Part shown: positions 35,421-46,985 of the stretch, in pieces | Layout: each line of letters begins with the position of its first letter | Position numbering within the stretch: the stretch's first letter is position 1 | From: Aselliscus stoliczkanus | Taxonomy: Eukaryota; Chordata; Mammalia; Chiroptera; Hipposideridae | Assembly (NCBI GenBank): GCA_033961575.1 | Contig: CM066736.1 | Span: 90,007,352-90,071,351, forward strand | DNA length: 64,000 bases | Reading direction: 5' to 3' | The notes under the pieces: generated by a model | The model's database searches: none | What the model saw: the letters and a program-made list of their open reading frames with translations, nothing else | Told to the model about the DNA's origin: nothing | Translations under genes and position numbers: made by a program

Positions 35421-36297
35421 ATGCCCTATCAAAATATAACCATGTTCCATCCATATTTTTCTTTTAGGCATCCCAGGGCTTGAGACTGCTCATGCATGGA
35501 TGTCCCTGCCCTTCTGTTGTGTTTCCTTAATGGTTCTTATTGGAAATGTCACAATTTTGATAGTCATATGGACAGAGAGAACCCTCTGGTACCCAATGTT
35601 CTTCTTTCTGGCCACTCTATTAGCCATAGATCTGGCCCTCTCCACATCCTCAGTACCATGTATGTTGGTTATCTTCTGGCTTCATACTCATAAAATTGGC
35701 TTTGGAACCTGTGTGGCTCAGATGTTTCTCATACACACCTTCATAGGAATGGAGTCTGCAGTCCTGGTGACAATGGCCTTAGACTGCTATGCATCCACCT
35801 GTGCACCACTCCACTATACAGCCATCCTAACAGTCTGGATGTATGATCTACCTAATCCATGATCTGTCTTTTTGTAATGGCTGCATTATTACCCACACCT
35901 ACTGTGAGCACATGAGAATTGCCAAATTGGCTTGTGCCAAGGTTCAAATAAATGCCATCTATGATCTCATTGTTGCTTTCTTCCTTGTCTTCATCCTGGT
36001 ACTGGTTGGAATCTACTATGGGTACATCCTCCATGCTATATTCCACCTCAGATCCCAACACGCCATCACAAGACACTGAACACTTGTGACTTCCATGCTG
36101 CAGTCAAGTTTGCTTTCTATACACCCTCTCTCTTCTCCTTCCTCACTCACTGATGAGGCCAAAAAACACCCCTTTATGTGCACATTCTTGTTACCAACAT
36201 CTGTGTGGTCCTTCTACCTGCCCTCAGCACTATTATTTATGGAGCAAGGACAAAGAAAATCAGAAAACGTGTAATCCGAGTATTCACTGGCAAGTAA
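35421..36297 (+). pseudogene. Class I olfactory receptor pseudogene (OR52-like), multiply disrupted
   Basis: The start is probably ATG at 35421 (MPYQNITMFHP, with NIT glycosylation site). A frameshift near 35463 leads to GIPGLETAHAWMSLPF at 35467 and an open stretch through TM1-TM3 (GN, FFFLATLLAIDL, MFLIHTFIGMES). DRY reads DCY, followed by ASTCAPL. After HYTAILT the TM4 region (about 25 residues) is deleted and the frame shifts; the next frame, from 35843, carries LSFCNGCIITHTYCEH and IAKLACAKVQINAIYDL. A further shift near 36066 gives LNTC and YTPSLFSFLTH, then a stop. TM7 is recognisable in another frame (STIIYGARTKKIRKRV) to TAA at 36297. At least four lesions, so it has been dead for a long time. 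Confidence 0.92.
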
Positions 36298-37470
36298 GGA
36301 ATATACTATACTCACTGATCTTTAGGAATGAAGATGTGCATGTAATGATGATATTAACTCCACCTCCATATTAACACTTGACAAACAGTTACCAGTTTAT
36401 TGGTTCATGTCAGGAAATAATAACTGGAGCCTCAAAATGACATGACATGGTCAGATTATACAAGCCTTGGGCAATACTTCCCATTTTTAAGTTTATTGCT
36501 AAGCTCTCTTTAATCTTGTTAATGGGCTGTAGCCTCTGACCTGGTAGTTCATTGTACATGAAAAAAAGAGATTTTAGGGGACTTGAAGATGGGTCCCTAT
36601 AGTTTAATGTCTACGAGTTTCTCTGATTAAAGTCAGTGTACCTATAATATGACACAATTCTCTGTGAAATTTCTAGTGATAGGTCTAAGCCTATTCCAAT
36701 TCTCTATTGTAAACATTCAGATAAATTTTCAAGTACGTAATAGTCCTATAATATTCTTTTCAAAGATTATTCCCTTTTCTCCCTCTTCAAAATATCAATG
36801 AATCTTTGCATCTCATTGCCTCTGTTTTATGTCTTGAAGGTAATATTAAGGTAACACCTCAAAAATATTTTTAAAATAATCAAATCTTTTCTTCTCAAAA
36901 AATAATTATTTAAGAATTGAATATCAATTCACTCTCAGGTAAATTTAGAATTAAAAAGAGTACAACTTTAATTCCAAAACAAGGAAAACTGATGTTATGA
37001 ATTCAACTCTGGACTCATTGGCTGGAGTTATTTTAACTTTTGGCAGTCATCTGAAAAACCTCCACATGAGCCCAATTCTTCACTCCTGGAATCCACCAAC
37101 ACTCCTTCTGTTGTAAACATAATTGGTTTCTAATAAAAGTGAAGGTCATATCATGACAGATATGGGGCCTGAAAAATAATTTCCCTCTGTTAGGTTTGAT
37201 TAGCTTTCTGCTGGAATTTTTGGCAGAGCTTAGGGTAAGCATGATTCCTTTCTCTCTCAATGAAGACTGATGAATATGAATCAGTTTGTTTTCCTTTTTT
37301 TAGAGAAAAAAGATTTCAAGCTCCAGATGGATGGAAACTACAGATGTAAAGTCATTTGCGTCACTGCATTTGGCTTATTTAAAATAAATAATAATTTTAT
37401 TTATTTAAAATAAAAAAATATGAGATTCAGTTTTCTGATGATACAATACTATATGTAAGTGTGGGGATTT
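36298..37470. other. Unassigned intergenic DNA
   Basis: AT-rich with no gene or repeat recognised. Confidence 0.45.
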
Positions 37471-37485
37471 AAAACTACCCATTTT

Positions 37486-37926
37486 TTTTTTTTTAAGATT
37501 TTATTGGGGAATTGGTGGAGGGGAACAGCGTTGGGGAATCGGGGAAGGGGAACAGACAAGTTGCTGTCTTTTTGTTCTTCAGTTTAGTTGCGGAGGATGT
37601 TGCTTCTCTGTTGGTATCTTCATTGCGCTCTTCCCGGATGAGGCAGATCGGTCGCTGGCCTCTGGATGTCGCTCATCGCGGCTTTTGGCAGCTCGCGCTT
37701 GGCTGCCAGCCGCTCACGCTGGCTGCGGGCCACTCACTGCAGCCTATGGCAGCCCACTGCAGCAGGGGCTGCAGCCCACACCATCACCGGGGCTCGCACA
37801 GCCCAGCTCCAGGTGGAGCTGTTGTTAGCTGTAGAGGGCAGTGTCACTGGCCCTCATGTGGGATCCGAACCGGGGCCGCTGGCATCCCAAAACCAGCGCT
37901 TAACCAATGCGCCACTCGGCCGGCCC
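37486..37926 (-). mobile_element. Long tRNA-derived SINE, best preserved copy
   Basis: Minus strand: GGGCCGGCCGAGTGGCGCAT head (A-box side), CCCCGGTTCGGATCCCACAT (B-box side), GAGGGCCAGTGACACTGCC, then a ~300-bp GC-rich body, and an end with CCCCAATAAAATCTT plus A14. Target duplication AAAACTACCCATTTT (37471-37485) and AAAACTGCCCATTTT (37927-37941), 14 of 15 identical. The open frame across it is read from the SINE body and is not a gene. Confidence 0.95.
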
Positions 37927-37964
37927 AAAACTGCCCATTTTCTTAAAGATATTAATTTTAATTG

Positions 37965-38505
37965 CTTTTAAAAAAATTTATCGGAATGGCCTTGGTTAGT
38001 AAAATTATATAGGTTTCAAGTGTAAAATTCTATAATACATCATCTCTATGTTGCATTATGCGTTCACCACACAGAGTCAGTTCTCATTCCATCACCGTAT
38101 ATTTGATCCCTTTACCCTCTTCTGCCACTTGCCTTCTGCCCCTACCCTCTGGTAACCGTTAAACTGTTGTCTGTGTCTATGAGTTTTTGTTTGTTTGTTT
38201 GTCTTGTTCATTTGTTGATTTCAGTTTTATATCTGACATACGAGTGAAATCATATGGTTCTTGACTTTTTCTGTCTGACTTATTTTGCTTAGCATAATAA
38301 TCTCAGGATCCATCCATGTTGTCACAAATGGCAGTATTTCGTCTTTACTTATGGCTGAGTAATATTCCATTATATATATATACCACATCTTCTTTATCAA
38401 ATCATCTATTGAAGGACACTTTGGTTGTTTTCATGACTTGGCCACTGTGAATAATGCTGCAGTGAACATAAGGGTACATATATTTTTACAGATAAATGTT
38501 TTTGT
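37965..38505 (-). mobile_element. L1 3' end, minus strand
   Basis: On plus: AATTTATCGGAATGGCCTTG, AGGTTTCAAGTGTAAAATTC, ACCGTTAAACTGTTGTCTG, GCTGAGTAATATTCCATTAT and CTGCAGTGAACATAAGGGT. This is the reverse of the L1 3'UTR and ORF2 end. 5'-truncated. Confidence 0.85.
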
Positions 38506-39145
38506 ATGGTCTGCGGCCTTTTCAAATACTTTGACAAATACATTTAATGTATTTTTTAATGTGCTTAGAAAAGTACATAATGAATATTATTTTATTTGTT
38601 ATGTGGATTTCATTTTAAGTAAAATGGACTTGTAATATTTTTAGAAAAAAGAATTTATAATAATGTGTGATAGTAAGGAATGATTCTTTACATTATTACA
38701 TGATGTATTTCAATTTTTAAATTTATCTTAACAGTTCAATAGAGTACAATCCCCAAAAATATTCTCATGAATTAAAAGCATTGACATCTTCTTTCTGGTA
38801 GAGTTACAAGTTTTATATCTAGCTGAATATAAAACTGTTTTTTTTTAATAACACTTCAAGAAAAAAGAAAACTCTTGTTCTAAAAACGTGTATTGGCCTG
38901 ATTGTGGAATTTATTTATAAAAAATGACTCAGTAGAAAAGTATTGAAAATGTACCACAACACTTCCTTATAATCTCAGCTTTGAAGAGTCTGTAAAGCCC
39001 TACCCGAATTTATTTAGGAAAAGGAATGAACGGACCTAGCACTCTCCAGAAGTAATTGTTCAGGAGAGAATACTGATATAAAGCAGTCTTAAACTTCTAA
39101 CAACATAGAAAACAACATAAGAGCAAAATATAGAGAGTAAGGGAT

Positions 39146-39148
<3 letters not shown>
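38506..39148. other. Unassigned AT-rich DNA
   Basis: No gene or repeat recognised. Confidence 0.45.
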
Positions 39149-39183
<35 letters not shown>

Positions 39184-39204
39184 ACGCATGCACGCACACA
39201 CAGC
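39149..39204. repeat. (CA)n array left of the mariner-like element
   Basis: CA repeats, then a TGCACGCATGCACGCACACA variant, directly abutting the terminal inverted repeat at 39205. Confidence 0.95.
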
Positions 39205-39443
39205 GTGCCAAAAAAATATACACACATTTTAAGAAGGGAAAAAATTGTATTAAAATTATAATACTCACCCTAATAAACTTTAATTAAAAACAAATTGTAA
39301 TACTCAATATATACTAATAACAAAAGATGAATTCAAGCCATGTTTGACTTCTGCAATTACAAGAGGTGCTCAAAGTGGTTACAATGAGCATAATTGTAAT
39401 ACATTTTTTTCCTTTCTTAAAATGTGTATACATCTTTTGGCAC
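39205..39443. mobile_element. Palindromic mariner-like nonautonomous element (MITE type)
   Basis: The left end GTGCCAAAAAAATATACACA followed by CATTTTAAGAAGGGAAAAAA and TTGTATTAAAATTATAAT (39205-39262) is the inverse of the right end 39391-39443, which finishes CTTTTGGCAC. The terminal inverted repeats are about 53-58 bp. The core has ACAAAAGATGAATTCAAGCC and GCAATTACAAGAGGTGCTCA. No transposase frame. A 25-bp insert at 39267-39291 looks like an L1 3' tail. The family name is not certain; Tc1/mariner is suggested by the style of the inverted repeats. Confidence 0.8.
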
Positions 39444-39445
39444 CA

Positions 39446-39448
<3 letters not shown>

Positions 39449-39492
<44 letters not shown>
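39449..39492. repeat. (TG)n array right of the mariner-like element
   Basis: Perfect GT/TG repeats of about 44 bp, just outside the right terminal inverted repeat. Confidence 0.97.
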
Positions 39493-39495
<3 letters not shown>

Positions 39496-39704
39496 GATTT
39501 GCCAAAGTTATTGTAGGTTTTTCTAATTAATTTGAATTTCAGTGTCTCCCTACAGATTGCTTCATTGTATGCAAAATTTATAAATTTTATAAGGTAGTTC
39601 AAGGCTATTTTAGTACTTCACATTTACATTACAGTCAAAATTTTTCATTCAAGTTAGTGGATTTCTCATAACTAGAGGAGATCATGCAGAGGATCAGGGA
39701 AGCT

Positions 39705-40020
39705 ATAAAAGGGAATAGCTATTTTATTTCAATTGAAATATAATTCACACACACTAAAACATGCATCAATTTAAAGTATACATCTCACTAGTTTTTAGGA
39801 TATTCACAAAGTTGTGCAACCATCAGCACTATCTAATTCTAGAACTTTTCCAACGACCTAAAACAAACCTCATACCAATTAGCATACATTGTCCAATTTC
39901 CAATTTCTTCCCAGTCACTGGCCACCACTAGTTTATGCTCTGTCATTATGAATTTGTCTATTCTGAACATTAAAACAGATGGAAGCATATAATATTTGGT
40001 CTTATGCCTGGCTTCTTTAC
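39705..40020 (-). mobile_element. Old L1 (L1ME type) 3'UTR fragment
   Basis: On plus: TTGAAATATAATTCACACAC, TTCACAAAGTTGTGCAACCA, TCAGCACTATCTAATTCTAG, TTGTCTATTCTGAACATTA and TGCCTGGCTTCTTTA. This is the reverse complement of an ancient L1 3' end, abruptly cut at 40020. Confidence 0.75.
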
Positions 40021-40500
40021 TGTTGGGACCCAGGACAGGTAGCCCCAAGCGTTCCTACAATGGCATACTAGATAATTATTTCAAATTAAAATCACTTTAG
40101 AAGCAGCAGACATGGGAGGAGCTCTCTGACTCTCCTATCTCTCTAAATGCAGGAAACGAATCTCCATGTGATAGGTGTCCTTGCTTAAGGGCTGAGAGAT
40201 AACCTTATTGTAAGAGTTTTAAAATCTGGAGCCCCCAAAGCCTGTATAAACAAACCTTGTAATGCCTTTAAAGCTTGCTTAGTTCCTTTTTAATGAGCAC
40301 TAAAGTTCTTTGTCCTATCAATTTCTCACAAATTTATTGTTTCTCTAAAAAATATAAAAAGGTGCCTGGTTTGATCATTTTTCTGAGTACCATTTTATGA
40401 TTTGAGCATTATTGTATTGTGATTCTGTCATGAGCATGTATTAAATTGTTTTTTGTCCTATTAATTAATCTAGTCTTGAGAAGAGTAATGCTTCTCTAGG
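40021..40500 (+). mobile_element. Putative solo LTR of an endogenous retrovirus
   Basis: Begins TGTTGGGACCCAGG exactly where L1 sequence breaks. It contains GGAGGAGCTCTCTGACTCTC, CTGTATAAACAAACCTTG, AGCACTAAAGTTCTTTG and GTCCTATTAATTAATCTAG, which resemble a gamma-type ERV LTR. The right boundary and target duplication are not clear, and no internal retroviral genes are seen. Confidence 0.5.
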
Positions 40501-42514
40501 GGACTCGGAAGGATAATGATGCTCTGTGATCAACCCAGGCATTCAGGAATATGCAGCCATTGTTCTATTAATATGTGCTGGAAATTTTGGTAGAAACAAA
40601 TGAATGTAACCAGGCCATTCAGATTTCAGGGCAACCCTTGGTTCATTCCAGGTAAGTTATCATTATTATTTTTTCCACTACAAGTTGGGAACTGGGAGAT
40701 GATAAATGGTTGTTATGGCAGTTTTTTTCTTTCTTTTTAAAAAAATAATTGTAGAATAGGATTTAAATCTTGTTTTACTCAATTTTTCTGTCCGTGTTTC
40801 CTCTGTGTTTAGAATATTTTATCAAAAAAAAAGGATGATGGGCTAGATTAACATAATTTAGAGTTGAAAGATTTTATAGGCAATTAGGTCATATTTTCTT
40901 GTATTTCTGAATCCCAAGTAATTAAAGGCATAAGCAGGGTTATTCCCAAGTTTTCTGGGTTCTAGTTGACTAGATCTTCATTAATTCTAGCATTTCCTGG
41001 TTTACTGAAAATGGAAAAGGATAATTTAAAGCTACACTGCCATTGGTGTCTGTGGAGATGTGGTGAGTGTTTGAGTGATATAAAAAGTCAAGAAAGGATA
41101 GGAGAATCACATGCCTTGAAAAGATTTAGTACCTGATTCCAGGAGCTTAGTCCTCTCTCTCTGTTAAAGTAAAGGACAACCTAAACCTCCTTTTTACCCT
41201 CTTGCCTCTGCTAGAGATCACTTATCATCTTTTCTTCCTCCTCCACTCAATAATTAAGAATGAGACAACCCATTATATAATAGCAGTTAGAGTAAAAAAG
41301 CAAAAAAACCTAAGGATAATGAAGCTCATGCCCTGCTGTCTCTCATAGGAACTGGATTTAATGAAATTTAGATGTATTTTCCCTACTTTAGTTCTGTGTA
41401 CTCAAATCCAGTAGAAGAGGACTGATTTTCACAAATATTTTTTTCCTTGATTCATATGACTTTTTAAACCTGCAACAATGTCTGCAAACTAGTTAGAATA
41501 TCAGCATATTATTTCAACTCTGAGCATATGATTGCTGGTTAGAGGAATGGCCAATCTTAACATACAAGATGGTAGAGGAAGTCTCTTAAACTTTAGAAAT
41601 TTCCTCTTCACATGGAGCTTTCTTCATTTCTATCAAGAAAATTTCACTTCTCTGTGTTTTACCTCTCTTCAATATTCCACAGCACGATTATGTTTTACCA
41701 AAATAATCAGGCTTTTTATAAGATACCACATACTGAGTATTAAAATTGTTCCAGACACTGATCTGTTCTATATATGATCTCATTTAACACTGAGCTGAGG
41801 ATAATGCCCTTAATTTACAAATGCATAAACTGTGAGTAACATGTATGATATTTCAGCAAGATTTTATAAATGGTAAGTGTGGGCTTCAGAATTAATAGAC
41901 CGGTCATCTTTATGATTTTCAAGTCATTGATTTTAACTACTTGCTGAATACTAGGTAAAAGGAAAACATAGTCATTGTTTTTCTTGCTACACAGTTATTG
42001 AAACAAAGTTTGTGTGCCTGATACTTTGAAAGACCAAAACTCAAAACATCAGTCTGGAGTAAGGAAAGGTTAATTGATTGAGGAGGTCCCAACTGAGAAG
42101 ATGGGAGACCTAATGGTGCCTCAAATCTATCTTGCTTCCTGAATTAGGTTATGTGTTTTTAAGGGGCAGGGGGAACAGGTATGTGGAAGCGCTGGTGGTG
42201 AAAGCCTTACCTGGAGGACCTTGGAACTTGGCTATTTATGGGAAGGGGCAACAGCACTGGATTTTCCTGGACATTAAACCCTTCACTTCTGAGAGGGTTC
42301 AGGTGTTCAAGTTCCACTTATGTCCCAGTTCCTTGGTACCAAGGGTGGTGGCAGGAGGTGGGGACACCTTGTTCCCCGGGTGCAGGTGGAATTCAAAGTT
42401 CAGTTCTCTGCACATACTTCAGCTGCATGACATGCAGTTTTGCTCTGTTATCTCTGAAGAGCAACTCAGTGTCTTGTTAAATGGGATCAGTCCGTTTTGA
42501 GCTGGCTCTGAAGT
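40501..42514. other. Unassigned intergenic DNA with a possible MIR near 41740-41900
   Basis: The only recognisable trace is a minus-oriented MIR-like stretch (TTCCAGACACTGATCTGTTC, ATGATCTCATTTAACACTGA), weak. The 122-codon frame at 42132-42500 has no family I know and adjoins an LTR-like segment. Confidence 0.45.
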
Positions 42515-43402
42515 TGCACACTTGCACCAACACTTCTAGATATGTGGGGGGTTTTCCCGCACAAGCAATTCTCCAATTTTCTGCAGACACCAGCTGTGTG
42601 TCCTATAATTTAATTCAATTATGAAACTATTTACTTGGAGTTAGCATAAAATCTCATGGTTAAGGTCTCAGTGCCTTATGCCTGTCCCCCACCTCAGAGG
42701 CTAATTCCAAGTGGTGGATCCTCAAGTTATACACACGTAGTGGGTTGTCAGGCTACCCATACCTTATGCCTGGATTGACTATAAAATCAGAGGTTCCCAC
42801 AACCCTTTCCTTGAGGTTGATAATTTGTTATAATGGCTCACAGAACTCAGGAAAAGTTTATTTATCAACCAGATGGAAGAGATGCACAAGGCAAGGTATG
42901 TGGGAAGGAGTATGGAGCTTGCATAACCCCTCCGGCACCTCCATATGTTCTGTTCAGCAACCTGGAAGCTTTCCAAATCTCCTATTTGAGGGATTTTTAT
43001 GCAAGCTTCATTACTTAAGTGTGACTGATTAAATCAGGGGCTATTGGTGATTCAGTCAATCACCAGCCCCTGTCCTTCCTCAGAAGTCGGGAATAGGACA
43101 GCTGAAGGTTCCAACCCTCTAGTCACAAGTTTCATTCCTCTGGCAACCAGCCCCATCCTGTAACCATCCAAAAATCACCTCATTAACATAAACTCAGGTA
43201 TAGTTAAAAGGTGCTTGTTAGGAATATCAAAAGACACCGCTTTTATCTTTATTGCTCTGGGGCTATTTCAGGAACTGAGGACAAAAATCTATTATAACAA
43301 AAGATGCTCCCATTGCTCTTAACACTCAGGAAATTGCAGGGGTTTTAGGAGCCCTGTGCCAGGAAAGGGGATTACCAAATATATATTTCTTATTATAAAT
43401 CA
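42515..43402 (-). mobile_element. ERVL-type LTR (MER21-like), solo
   Basis: The reverse complement starts TGATTTATAATAAGAAATAT and then follows, in order, the LTR blocks I recall for MER21-type ERVL elements: CTGGCACAGGGCTCCTAAA, GAGTTTATGTTAATGAGGTG, GGATGGGGCTGGTTGCCAG, TGATTTAATCAGTCACAC, and CTTGCCTTGTGCATCTCTTC. It ends near the GTTGGTGCAAGTGTGCA block. About 890 bp. No gag, pol or env remnants. The small ORFs inside are incidental. Confidence 0.7.
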
Positions 43403-45372
43403 TGATTGGCAAGTAATCTGATAAAAGCATTATCACCAAGTATATTTGTCTTTAGACTATCAATTATTGAATGATGTTTAAGGAAATAATTATAATTTTA
43501 GTTCATGAGATCTTTTTTAGTTTTCACAATTTATGGCAACTCATATACATAAGTAATACATAAGTATTAGCAACAAAATTCACACATGCCACTATTTCCC
43601 TTACCATGTACACCCAAATACCACATATAGGTATCAAAGGAAATTATTTTTCTCAACAATATTTATTGCTTTAATCCATATTTATGACTATGGTGACTAT
43701 ATTATATATTTATCTATGTAATACATATTTATATATAATTTATATTGTCTATGTATTATATATCTCACTCATGATTATTGTTGCAGAATCACAAGCAGAG
43801 ATCGCAGTGTCCCTTCATCAATTTTTTTTTTCATTTAAGAATTATTGAACACAAAATCCTGTTTTTACTGCTACACAAGTACTTTCTGTGGCCATAAAAC
43901 AGCTACTTTTCTGACATTTTTCAAGAAATTGCCATCCAGAGAAAAACAGAAGTAGAGGCTTCTATTGCTATTCATCGAGGGCTTCTTTTTCCAGGGTGTA
44001 TGGGGATGACCAGGCCTGAGGAAATCTCTGTGGGAGTGATTGGGATCAGTGTTTAGATATGGAGAGAGACCGAAGCAAAATGTGAAATGTTTCAAATATT
44101 AGAGGATTAATGAAATTGAGACCACAGGAAGAAAAAAGTGTTGTTGTTTTTTGTTGTTGTTTTTTAAAGGATTTGAACACCCCCAGTCCCCCCAAAGTAA
44201 TATGAGTCCAAATCTGGAAAGATTGTAGAAGTAGGGAGGTATTAAGAAATGAGCATTATATTCAAAGGATTTTCAGAATTCAAATCGCAGCTAATCACTC
44301 ATAGTATAGTATAAAGTTTTTAAAAACGAAAAGTCCAGGGAGTACACTATGCAAAACAGGATTGAAATTTTACCCAGAGCTTAAAGAATCTAGAGACTGA
44401 TCTTTAACCTCTGAGAAGAATACATAATTACACTAATCTAGCTTTAGGATATAACTAATTAGCCAGAATTTTTGTTTTTAATAAATACACTATCGTATTT
44501 TAAATTGTCCATACTTTTTGAATGTGGTGCCTCTGTTTTCTTTTTCTTTTTTTTCTCCTTTTCCTTGTTCTTCTCCTCACTCCTAAGCACCAGTAAAAAC
44601 AGCCTTTCTATTCCACACTCCCCATTCCACTCAACAAATCTACCTGAATCATAAATGAGTCTTAATTCACTTAGAGAACCAATTTCATTTGGCTGTGTCT
44701 GAAAGACCACTCTCTTCAAATCTTTCCTGAGGGCACATTTCGTGCCCTAAAAACACCAACCCAAAACATTAATTTGTTCAATATTTAAGTGAAGGAATGA
44801 GTTAATATAAGAAAGTTAGACTCTCTTCCATAATATCCTATTTGAAAACCAATGCCAATGACTCAAGGATAAATAACTTGCTCCCCAGAACCACGCGCCA
44901 TGTGGGTAATATTGAAGGCTAGCACAGGATTATAAAATAATGTTACAGGACAACAGAAACAGAATTTCTGTGACACCAAGGCTCCTGGACTAGCATCTAG
45001 AAGTAGATGAAGAAAACACCTAATGGTGACTTTTCAGGCAAACTAGACTAGAGCTCATGAAAGATGCCAAAAATCAGTGCTCTCAGTTTCATGGTTTCCA
45101 TTTTCAAGAGAGCTAAGAGGTAAGTCACAAATCCTGAAAATTTCCCATTTTTTAGCTCTTGCAGTAGGCAGGATTGTTTGTTTTTGCCATTCTGACATGT
45201 ATTGTAGAAACTCAGGACATTCTGGTTAAATTGCCATCCAAACCACTGGAAATATTTATTCAATGCTCAGTACAGCTGAATGATAGTGAGGGCTAAAGCC
45301 TTTTGACATCCCATTCAATTTTCTTCTGCAGGTTATCAGAATCAGTGGTGAGAAGACAGAATACCAACCTCT
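43403..45372. other. Unassigned DNA upstream of the second OR pseudogene
   Basis: No gene or repeat recognised. It includes a polypyrimidine stretch near 44530-44580. Confidence 0.45.
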
Positions 45373-46311
45373 ATGTCATCCATCAATACATTATATTTGA
45401 CCCCCATAACTGTAATCTTGATTGGAATTTCTGGACTAGAACATGTGCAGTTTTGGATTGAGTTTCCTTTTTTCACTGTGTGCCTAGTGACTCTTTTGGG
45501 AAATATAATTTTACTAATCATCATCCCCACAGAATCCAGCTTGCACCAGCCCATGTACATCTTCCTGGCAGTGCTGGCAGCCACTGACATAGGACTCTGT
45601 GCAGCCATTGCTCCCAAGATGTTGGCCATATTCTGGTTCAGATCTTGTTCCATGGTCTTTGATACCTGCCTAGCCCAGCTTTTCTTCATTCATGCATTGC
45701 AGTGCATGGAGTCTGGCATCCTGTTGGCCATGGCTTTTGACCACTACATTGCCATCTGTGATCCACTGAAGCACACATCCATCCTCACACCTTCTATCCT
45801 GGGTCACATAGTAGTGATGGCAGCAATCCAAGCTACAGTATTGGTGGGTCTGTTACCCATTCTAATCAAAAGACTGCATGTTTTCCATTCCATTCTTATT
45901 GCCCACTCTTACTGTAAGCACATGGCTGTGGTCAAGCTGGCTGCAGAAGACGTCCAAGTTAATAAAGCATGTGGTCTTTTTGTGGGTTTTACAGTTCTGA
46001 GATTTGACATGATTTTTATCCTCATATCCTATATCTTTATTTTCCAGGCTGTTTTTCATCTACACTAAAAAGAGGCAAGGCTCAAAGCATTTAATATGTG
46101 TACAGCTCATATTTTGGTTTTCCTTGAGTTTTATATTCTTGCCTTTTTCTCTTTCTTCAGCCACCATTTTGGACATGTTGCCCCTTCTACCCACATTCTT
46201 CTGTCTACTATTTACCTCCTTCTGCCTCCTGCACTCAACCCTATTGTCTATGGTGTAAAAAATAAGGTAATTAGTAAACGTGTGGAACAGACTTTTCTTG
46301 TGAATCATTAA
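45373..46311 (+). pseudogene. Class I olfactory receptor (OR52A-like), one premature stop
   Basis: One continuous frame runs from ATG 45373 to TAA 46309-46311, broken by a single in-frame TAA at 46066-46068 (codon 232). The N-part has GISGLE in place of GIPGLE, GN at 43-44, LHQPMY, LAATDI, DHY in place of DRY at 123-125, and AHSYCKHMAVVKLAAEDVQV. Past the stop, in the same frame, come KEARLKAFNMCTAHI, FFSHHFGH and NPIVYGVKNK. The stop sits where relatives such as OR52A have Gln before KEAR, so a CAA-to-TAA change is likely. Truncation after the TM5 region removes TM6 and TM7, so the product should not be a working receptor. The clean frame otherwise suggests recent inactivation, or a segregating allele. 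Confidence 0.93.
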
Positions 46312-46790
46312 TCCTAGCAGTGATCTATCAAATGTCTGTTGTCATGTAGAGAATGCTTTTATTTCCTAGAGATGAAGAGAGGTTGAATTCTGTGTGTTGA
46401 TCATTGGAGAGTCACATCATCATGCTCCATCTTAGAGGTATTTCTTTCCAAAACTACAGCTAGATTTACATAAAAAGCATCCAGGTTAACATTGGTATTA
46501 GCTCTCTATCTGTAATGTGTTTGATTTCTAATCTAATTTTATCATTTCATTCCTTTTACTTTCTTTGTGTTTAATTTGCAGTTCTTTTTACTTCTTCATA
46601 AGAAAGCTTTGATTATTGGTTTTCAAACTTTCCATTTTGTAATATATGTGTTTTCAAGTATGGATTTATTTTAACCATTGATTTTATTGTATATAATACA
46701 TTTGACACTCTGTATTCTTATTCTATTAAAAATAAGGCTGATATTCATTGTGATTTCTGTGTTAACCCATGAGATATTAAGACATACACA
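46312..46790. other. Unassigned AT-rich DNA
   Basis: 3' flank of the OR pseudogene. Nothing recognised. Confidence 0.45.
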
Positions 46791-46794
46791 TACA

Positions 46795-46985
46795 TACATG
46801 GTCAATTGACTTTTGAACAAGATGTCTAAGCAATTTAATGGCAATAAAAGTCTTCCTGAAAAACAGAACTAGAACAACTAAATAAGTGTATGAGAAAATG
46901 AACTGTGACATCCACCTCATATTACATACCCAAATTACCTTAAGATGAATCATATTTCTAAGCATTAAAGAAAAATGTATGAAGC
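46795..46985 (+). mobile_element. Old L1 ORF2 fragment
   Basis: CATGGTCAATTGACTTTTGA, then GCAATTTAATGGCAATAAAA, GTCTTCCTGAAAAACAG, and TACCTTAAGATGAATCATA follow L1 ORF2 order with high divergence. Confidence 0.65.

Noticed and set aside
37512..37971. 144- and 101-codon ORFs
   Set aside because: They fall inside a SINE with target duplication; homologous frames in the other SINE copies are not conserved.
42132..42500. 122-codon ORF as a possible gene
   Set aside because: No start context, family or splice signals; it abuts an LTR and has a second overlapping frame of similar length.
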